This document shows positions 1-4,420 of a stretch of 6,506 nt of DNA, one piece after another (position 1 is the first letter of the stretch; each line of letters starts with the position of its first letter). The notes under the pieces are model-generated. The model did no database searches. It worked only from the letters and a program-made list of their open reading frames with translations, and had not been told where the DNA came from. The stretch spans positions 24,050 through 30,555 of the forward strand of contig NZ_MOMC01000016.1 of assembly GCF_001983105.1 (NCBI RefSeq), read 5' to 3'. Source of the DNA: Pseudofrankia asymbiotica (GTDB lineage Bacteria; Actinomycetota; Actinomycetes; Frankiales; Frankiaceae). The position numbers were made by a program, and so were the translations under genes.

Positions 1-27
1 CATGCTGGCACCTCGGCGCGGATTCAC

Positions 28-99
28 GCCGTCACGCCGTCACGCCGTCACGCCGTCACGCCGTCACGCCGTCAGGCCGTCAGGCCGTCAGGCCGTCAC
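28..99. repeat. 8-bp tandem repeat, nine units
   Basis: Nine head-to-tail octamers occur without interruption: five GCCGTCAC, three GCCGTCAG, then one GCCGTCAC. A degenerate copy (GGATTCAC) sits just to the left at 20-27. The unit length is not a multiple of three and no gene is supported here, so it is an intergenic minisatellite. Copy number probably varies by slippage. The unit is shorter than usual plasmid iterons, and there is no AT-rich tract or replication gene beside it, so I do not call it an origin. Confidence 0.95.
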
Positions 100-137
100 G
101 AATTCTGGACAGCCGGATCCAGGACAGTCCTGATTCA

Positions 138-168
138 CGGCGCGCGGCGCCTACCGCGCCGCGCGTCG
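138..168 (+). terminator. Strong stem-loop, probable terminator of an upstream gene
   Basis: Bases 138-150 pair with 156-168 as a 13-bp stem (one G-U pair) around the 5-nt loop CTACC. It is almost entirely G/C and is followed by CTTTCTTC, a short pyrimidine/T-rich tail. The tail lies only on the right, so it would act on transcripts moving rightward, presumably from a gene ending left of the window. Inferred from structure only. Confidence 0.55.
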
Positions 169-215
169 CTTTCTTCACCTGACCCCGCTGGCACGGATGG
201 GTGTGTCCCAACACC

Positions 216-230
216 GACATCTGTGATGTC
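216..230. promoter_or_regulatory. Operator-like palindrome GACATC-TGT-GATGTC
   Basis: This is a perfect inverted repeat with 6-bp arms and a 3-bp centre, 122 bp upstream of the kinase start. It is less GC-rich than its surroundings. Size and symmetry fit a dimeric regulator site, but I do not recognise the motif and no regulator gene is present in the window. It could also be chance or a small hairpin. Confidence 0.3.
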
Positions 231-352
231 TGGCAAAGGTGCGGCGTCGCGGGTCGACTGTTGAGAAGGTAATGGGCAGTGGTGGCGCCACCTTCGTGAG
301 GCGACGGCGGCTCTGATTCGGTCGCGACGCCACCTCGGGGTTTGGGGGACTA

Positions 353-2152
353 GTGCTGGCACCACTCGGCGATGCCGATCCGCGCATGATCGGCCCGTTC
401 CGGATGACCGGCCGGCTCGGCTCGGGCGGGATGGGCACGGTCTACGTGGGGTTCGGGCCCGACGACCGGCCGGTAGCGGTGAAGGTCCCCGCGCCCGAGC
501 TCGCCGGCGACCCGCGGTTCCGCGCCCGCTTCCGGCGTGAGGTCGACGCCGTCCGGATGATCAGCAGCAGTTCGGTGGCGACGGTCGTCGACGCGGACAC
601 CGAGGCCGAATCACCGTGGCTGGCCACCGAGTACGTCGAGGGCGCGACCCTCCTCGACGCGGTCGCCGGCCGGGGGCCGCTCGCGCCGCGGCTCGTCACC
701 GGTTTCGCCGCCGGTCTCGCCGACGGGCTGGTAGCGATGCACGCGGTCGGCGTCGTGCACCGCGACCTCAAGCCGGCCAACGTCATCCTCGGCTGGGAAG
801 GCCCGAAGATCATCGACTTCGGGGTCGCGCTGACCACCCAGCCGCTGGTTGGCGGCGGCTCGGCCACCGACTCCGACCCCGACCTCACCCAGGCCAGGAC
901 CCAGATCGGCCAGCGGATTGGCACCGTCGTCTGGATGGCCCCCGAGCAGCTGCGCGGCGAACCGGTCGGGCCTCCGGCCGACGTGTTCGCCTGGGGCGCC
1001 TGCGTCACCTACGCCACCATCGGGCGCTCGCCGTTCAAGGCCGCGAACATCGTCGAGACCGTCGGCCTCATCCAGCACGGCGAGCCGAACCTCGGCGGCG
1101 TCCCGCCCGAGCTGGTCGGCCTCGTCCGGGCGGCGCTGGCGAAGGACCCGCGGGAGCGCCCGTCGGCGACGGACCTGGTCAGTGGCCTGGTGCACCGCGA
1201 GATCCGTACTCCCCTGGAGTCGGACCAGGCGGCCGAGACCGCGCTGGTGGCGTGGGTCAAACAGCCACCGACCGCGCCCCTTCCCCAGCCGTCGGCCGGG
1301 CCGTCGGCCGGGCCGTCGTCCCCGTCGTCCCCGTCGTCCCCGTCCGCTCGTTCCCGGGCCGCCGCGGAGGCGAGCGCGCTCATGGCGACCTCGGCCGGGG
1401 AGGCGGTGAACCTCCGGTCCACCCAGGAGCTCCGTGGCCGCCAGCCAGGGTCGGGCCGCCCGGGCTATGCCACCGGCCCGTTGCCGGCCGGCGAGGGGCC
1501 GGGGCACCAGGGCGACGGCTGGGCGGATGGGTCCGACGTGCCTACCTACGTACGTCCTCCCACGGGCCCGTTGCCTCGTGGTGGAGGCGGCGGGGCCAGG
1601 GCGGACGCCTTCGGGGCGGCCGCTGGGGCCGCTGGGGCCGCCGGGGCCGCCGGGGCCGCCGGGGCCGCCGGGGCCGCCGGGGGCTGGCCCGACGAGCGGG
1701 GCCGGCCGGTCGACGTGGTGCGGACCGGGCCGTCGACGGCGATGAAGGCGCTGCTGGCGGCCGCGGTGGTCCTGCTGCTCGCCGGCGGCGTCGTCATCGC
1801 GCTGCTCCTGGCCAACGCCGGCGGGGATGACGACCCGGCCGTCTCGGTCGGCGGGACCTCCCCGGCCTCCAGCGCGCCGGCCAGCGCCTCAGCCTCAGCC
1901 TCGGTCTCAGCCGAGCCGTCTCCGTCGGACTCGCCCGCCTCCGCCTCGCCGACCCCGTCGCGAACCCCCAGGGCGTCGTCGCGCGCACCCAGCCGTAGCC
2001 CGGCTCCCACCGCGTCCACCGCGTCCCGCGAGCCCACCCACACCCCGACGCCGAGCCCGACGGTCACCCCGACCGCCACTCATACCGAGGCGGCCCCCAC
2101 CACGTCCCCGCCCGGCTCCTCGCCGACCGCCGAGGCCACGGCCGCCCCTTAG
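353..2152 (+). CDS. Membrane-anchored Hanks-type Ser/Thr protein kinase
   Basis: Probable transmembrane kinase that phosphorylates Ser/Thr of cytoplasmic targets in response to an unknown signal. The kinase domain spans about residues 12-282: glycine loop G23-S-G-G-M-G28, ATP lysine K44 (VAVK), helix-C glutamate E63, catalytic HRDLKPAN 136-143 (D138), Mg-binding DFG 155-157, APE 196-198 and the conserved R269. Residues 285-464 form a low-complexity linker with Pro/Ser repeats and six Gly-Ala-Ala units. One hydrophobic helix (about 465-488) follows, then a roughly 110-residue Ser/Thr/Pro/Ala-rich tail, predicted outside the cell, without PASTA or other sensor repeats. The GTG start at 353 is chosen because related kinases begin just ahead of the IGPFRM-like segment; a G-rich GGGGGA (344-349) lies close upstream, though spacing is short. 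Kinase identity is certain; substrate and ligand are unknown. Confidence 0.95.
   Translation: MLAPLGDADPRMIGPFRMTGRLGSGGMGTVYVGFGPDDRPVAVKVPAPELAGDPRFRARFRREVDAVRMISSSSVATVVDADTEAESPWLATEYVEGATLLDAVAGRGPLAPRLVTGFAAGLADGLVAMHAVGVVHRDLKPANVILGWEGPKIIDFGVALTTQPLVGGGSATDSDPDLTQARTQIGQRIGTVVWMAPEQLRGEPVGPPADVFAWGACVTYATIGRSPFKAANIVETVGLIQHGEPNLGGVPPELVGLVRAALAKDPRERPSATDLVSGLVHREIRTPLESDQAAETALVAWVKQPPTAPLPQPSAGPSAGPSSPSSPSSPSARSRAAAEASALMATSAGEAVNLRSTQELRGRQPGSGRPGYATGPLPAGEGPGHQGDGWADGSDVPTYVRPPTGPLPRGGGGGARADAFGAAAGAAGAAGAAGAAGAAGAAGGWPDERGRPVDVVRTGPSTAMKALLAAAVVLLLAGGVVIALLLANAGGDDDPAVSVGGTSPASSAPASASASASVSAEPSPSDSPASASPTPSRTPRASSRAPSRSPAPTASTASREPTHTPTPSPTVTPTATHTEAAPTTSPPGSSPTAEATAAP
1289..1345 (+). 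repeat. Ser/Pro-coding short repeats in the kinase linker
   Basis: Within the kinase gene, two near-identical 12-bp units (CCGTCGGCCGGG, coding PSAG) are followed by 9-bp units of the type CCGTCGTCC (coding PSS). They make the proline/serine-rich part of the juxtamembrane linker at about residues 313-331. Both unit lengths keep frame, so copy-number changes would only alter linker length. Confidence 0.8.
1625..1678 (+). repeat. 9-bp tandem repeat coding six Gly-Ala-Ala units
   Basis: Six consecutive 9-bp units (the first ending GCT, the rest GGGGCCGCC) code for Gly-Ala-Ala at residues 425-442 of the kinase. A degenerate start (GAAA) lies just before at 1613-1624. The tract is in frame and sits in the cytoplasmic linker about 22 residues before the membrane helix, so it probably acts as a flexible spacer of variable length. 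Confidence 0.9.
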
Positions 2153-2194
2153 ACGAGCAGGTCCGAAGTCTGGGCGAGCCGCGGCTGGGCACCG

Positions 2195-2241
2195 AGTGGG
2201 CTTCCAGGATCCCGCCGTGACGCGAGACCTGGAAGCCCACT
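2195..2241 (+). terminator. Perfect 14-bp inverted repeat, possible kinase terminator
   Basis: AGTGGGCTTCCAGG (2195-2208) is matched exactly by its reverse complement at 2228-2241, with a 19-nt loop. It begins 43 nt after the kinase stop codon, a typical place for a terminator, and actinomycete terminators often lack a T-tract, as this one does. It could instead be part of a dispersed intergenic repeat. The stem is seen directly; the role is inferred. Confidence 0.45.
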
Positions 2242-2490
2242 GGACCGACCCGGGTCATGATTTCTGGGGCTGGCCTCATCCACCCATGGAGTGTGGTGCC
2301 CAGGAGGACGGCCTTCGCCCCCACGGACCATGGCCAGATTCCCTGGGGCGCGACGATCCAGGTCGTCCGGTTCCGCGACGGTTGGCGCGCCGGCTTCCAA
2401 GGGGGCGGGAATGCGCTGACCGGCCCTCAGCACCCCTTCCGCGCATCTTGTGCGTCCTTGGGTGCCCGGGTGCCCCGGGTGCGCGGTCAC

Positions 2491-2550
2491 CTGGCCGGTC
2501 GCCTGGCCGGTCGGATGGCCGGTCGCCTGGCCGGTCGCCTGGCCGTACGG
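2491..2550. repeat. 12-bp tandem repeat, about five units
   Basis: Four units of the type CTGGCCGGTCGC (the second and third with one change each) and a fifth, diverged unit (CTGGCCGTACGG) run head to tail. The array ends about 20 bp before the AT-rich island that precedes lat. It is non-coding in my reading. Confidence 0.9.
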
Positions 2551-2582
2551 GCGGTCCTTCGTCGCGCGGTGACGTAAAAAAC

Positions 2583-2611
2583 TTGTCAAAATTGATGATC
2601 TGATGAAGGAT
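2583..2611 (+). promoter_or_regulatory. Candidate promoter for the lat-ALDH operon
   Basis: TTGTCA (2583-2588) is followed after 17 bp by AAGGAT (2606-2611), close to the TTGACA / TAGGAT pattern of housekeeping actinomycete promoters. It lies in the only clearly AT-rich stretch of the window (about 2571-2615). Transcription from here would give a leader of roughly 90 nt before the GTG at 2707. A spaced pair of TGATGA motifs overlaps the spacer and might be a regulator site. No start site has been seen directly. Confidence 0.45.
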
Positions 2612-2695
2612 CTCCTGTAGATAGGCGGTCGCGACGGAGGATTTTCTGTCCAGCGTGTTCGGCGTTGTGCCGCCCAGTCCGTGATCCCGCGATCC

Positions 2696-2703
2696 GGGGA
2701 GGT
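2696..2703 (+). promoter_or_regulatory. Ribosome binding site favouring the lat start at 2707
   Basis: GGGGAGGT is a near-ideal Shine-Dalgarno sequence. It ends 4-5 nt before GTG 2707 and about 10 nt before an in-frame GTG at 2713, so either start is possible. It is the main argument for a long N-terminus of the aminotransferase. Confidence 0.6.
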
Positions 2704-2706
2704 CCC

Positions 2707-4389
2707 GTGGCCGTGCCCGCGACTGGTACCGCAGCCCGCCGCCGGCCGGGCGCGTCGGATCTGGCCGAGGAGTGGCTGCCCGACTCGCCGGGCTGGGACG
2801 TACCGGATGGGCACGGCGGCCGGCCGGACGTCGACGGCAGGCCGTGGCCGGCCGACGACGCGCCGCGCACGACCGCGACCAGAACCAGGACGAGGACGAG
2901 GACGAGGACCGGTAGGACGGTGGTCGCGCCGGAGGACGTGCCGGTGGTACTGGGGCGTCATGTGCTGGTGGACGGGCTGGACCTGGTCGTCGACCTGGCC
3001 GCGAGCCGCGGGCGGACACTCGTCGACGCCCGCACCGGCGAGCGATATCTCGACCTGTACAGCTTCTTCGCCTCGGCCCCGCTGGGCGTCAACCCGCCGG
3101 ACCTGGCCGACAACCCGGACGTCGTGGCCGAGCTCGGCCGGGCCGCGCTCAACAAGCCGGCGAACCCGGACGTCGCGACCGTCGCCTATGCCGAGTTCGT
3201 CGCGACCTTCGCCCGCGTGCTCGGCGACCCGGGCCTGCCGCACCTGTTCTTCGTCGAGGGCGGCGCGCTCGCCGTCGAGAACGCCCTGAAATGCGCCTTC
3301 GACTGGAAGAGCCGCCACAACGAGGCGCACGGCCGCCCGCCGGAGCTCGGCACCAGGGTCCTGCACCTGCGGCACGCCTTCCACGGCCGCAGCGGCTACA
3401 CCCTCTCGGTCACCAACACCGACCCGAACAAGACCGCCCGTTTCCCCACGTTCGACTGGCCGCGGATCGACAGCCCGGCGCAGACGTTCCCGGTGACGGC
3501 GGCGAGCCTCGCGGCCGTGCGCGCCGCCGAGCGCCGCGCCCTCGACCAGGCCGAGGAGGCGTTCGCGCGCCACCCGCACGACATCGCCTGCGTCCTCGCC
3601 GAACCGATCCAGTGCGAGGGCGGTGACCGGCATCTGCGGCCGGAGTTCCTGGCCGCGCTCGGCGAGCTCGCGCACGCCCACGACGCCCTGTTCGTCCTCG
3701 ACGAGGTGCAGACCGGCGTCGGCGCCACCGGCGCCGCCTGGTGCTACCAGCGCCTGGGACTGCGGCCCGACGTCGTCGCGTTCGCGAAGAAGGCGCAGGT
3801 CGGCGGGGTGATGGCCGGCGGCCGGGTCGACGAGGTGCCCGACAACGTGTTCCGGGTGCCAGGCAGGATCAACTCCACCTGGGGTGGCGGCCTCGTCGAC
3901 ATGGTCCGCTCGACCCGGATGCTGGAGATCATGGAGCGCGACCGGCTCTTCGACGCCGCCGCGCGCGCCGGTGAGCGGCTGGGCGCCGGGCTCACGGCGC
4001 TCGCCGCCGCTCACCCCCGGCTGCTTTCCAACCCGCGCGGCCTGGGTCTGCTGCGCGCGTTCGACCTGCCCGACCGGGCCCGCCGCGACGAGGCGCTGCG
4101 CCGCCTGCGCGTCGACGAGCGCGTTCTCGCCCTGCCGGCGGGCGATGTCACCGTCCGCGTGCGGCCGGCCCTCACGATCACCGACGGCGAGATCGACGCG
4201 GCCCTCACCGCGCTTGGCCGGGTGGCGACCGCACTGGCTGACCCGGCCGGTGATCCGGGCGATCCCAATGATCCCGGCGATCCCGGTGACGGCGGCGATG
4301 GCGGCGAGGGCGGTGTGGCGGCGGGCAGGCCGGCCCAGGCCCTTCGGTCTGCGACCGGGTCGCCGCCCGCTTACGGTGACGAGGCATGA
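2707..4389 (+). CDS. lat: L-lysine 6-aminotransferase (PLP-dependent, class III)
   Basis: Transfers the epsilon-amino group of lysine to 2-oxoglutarate, giving 2-aminoadipate 6-semialdehyde (piperideine-6-carboxylate) and glutamate; cytoplasmic. The core aligns by eye with Mycobacterium and Streptomyces Lat: NKPANPDV (149-156), EGGALAVENALK (184-195), FHGRSGYT (225-232), D332 of LDEVQTG (pyridine-binding), K361 of AKKAQVGG (PLP Schiff base), T391 of INSTWGG (cofactor phosphate) and R486 of VRVRP (substrate carboxylate). E304 matches the glutamate switch, but its motif reads QCEGG rather than QGEGG. At 560 residues it is about 110 longer than usual (around 450): the first roughly 70 residues include an Arg-Thr repeat with rare AGA/AGG codons, and the last 45 are a Gly/Asp/Pro-rich tail. 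GTG 2707 has the best ribosome binding site; GTG 2920 would give a 489-residue, family-like protein. First gene of a pair with the aldehyde dehydrogenase. Confidence 0.93.
   Translation: MAVPATGTAARRRPGASDLAEEWLPDSPGWDVPDGHGGRPDVDGRPWPADDAPRTTATRTRTRTRTRTGRTVVAPEDVPVVLGRHVLVDGLDLVVDLAASRGRTLVDARTGERYLDLYSFFASAPLGVNPPDLADNPDVVAELGRAALNKPANPDVATVAYAEFVATFARVLGDPGLPHLFFVEGGALAVENALKCAFDWKSRHNEAHGRPPELGTRVLHLRHAFHGRSGYTLSVTNTDPNKTARFPTFDWPRIDSPAQTFPVTAASLAAVRAAERRALDQAEEAFARHPHDIACVLAEPIQCEGGDRHLRPEFLAALGELAHAHDALFVLDEVQTGVGATGAAWCYQRLGLRPDVVAFAKKAQVGGVMAGGRVDEVPDNVFRVPGRINSTWGGGLVDMVRSTRMLEIMERDRLFDAAARAGERLGAGLTALAAAHPRLLSNPRGLGLLRAFDLPDRARRDEALRRLRVDERVLALPAGDVTVRVRPALTITDGEIDAALTALGRVATALADPAGDPGDPNDPGDPGDGGDGGEGGVAAGRPAQALRSATGSPPAYGDEA
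2878..2907 (+). repeat. Hexanucleotide repeat coding (Thr-Arg)5
   Basis: Five 6-bp units of the form ACN-AGR code for alternating Thr and Arg at residues 58-67 of the long lat product. The arginines use AGA once and AGG four times, with another AGG at 2914-2916; these codons are rare in genes this GC-rich. The run lies just before the conserved core and just before the alternative start GTG 2920. Confidence 0.85.
4252..4314 (+). repeat. Asp-Pro-Gly / Asp-Gly-Gly coding repeat at the lat 3' end
   Basis: Short imperfect units based on GATCCCGGC and then GGCGGCGAT code for Asp-Pro-Gly and Gly-Gly-Asp runs at about residues 516-536. They follow the end of the conserved aminotransferase fold and form an acidic, probably disordered tail that reference Lat proteins, as I recall them, do not have. 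Confidence 0.75.
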
Positions 4390-4420
4390 CGGCGGACATG
4401 ACGGGAGACGGGAGCTGACG

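Larger units (their letters stand above)
100..352. other. Non-coding spacer upstream of the kinase gene
   Basis: No reading frame here has both a credible start and family-like content; the frames that cross it are GC-driven. It holds a terminator-like hairpin (138-168) and palindromes at 120-132, 216-230 and 281-292. I searched for a -35/-10 pair ahead of the kinase and found none I would defend; TTGAGA (261-266) and TAATGG (270-275) lie too close together to form one promoter. Confidence 0.6.
2153..2706. other. Spacer between kinase and lat with no supported gene
   Basis: The + frame from ATG 2257 to 2577 could encode 106 residues, but it has no clear ribosome binding site, no recognisable motif, and its last third is only the translated 12-bp repeat. 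The other frames across it are shadows. What the spacer does hold is a long inverted repeat (2195-2241), the palindrome GACCCGGGTC (2247-2256), a 12-bp tandem repeat (2491-2550) and an AT-rich island (about 2571-2615) before lat. Confidence 0.6.

Noticed and set aside
28..99. Possible iteron-type replication origin
   Set aside because: Octamer units are too short, there is no AT-rich unwinding region, and no replication initiator gene is present.
1434..1745. Collagen-like Gly-Pro-Pro frame within the kinase gene
   Set aside because: It is the alternative reading of the GGGGCCGCC repeat; it lacks a credible start context and lies wholly inside the certain kinase frame.
616..1830. 404-codon Arg/Gly-rich + frame overlapping the kinase
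   Set aside because: It is compositionally typical of out-of-frame translation of GC-rich DNA and has no domain.
2491..2550. Possible CRISPR array
   Set aside because: Units are 12 bp and directly adjacent, with no spacers of unique sequence.
2257..2577. 106-codon + frame between kinase and lat
   Set aside because: There is no clear ribosome binding site, no family resemblance I can recognise, and its end is just the translated 12-bp repeat. I would reconsider if homologues were found.
2579..2588. TTGACA on the minus strand as a leftward promoter
   Set aside because: No -10-like hexamer occurs at suitable spacing to its left, and no minus-strand gene is supported.
3884..4420. Upstream extension of the dehydrogenase frame inside lat
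   Set aside because: It overlaps the conserved C-terminal half of lat in another frame, and the aldehyde dehydrogenase fold begins only after ATG 4421, which has its own ribosome binding site.
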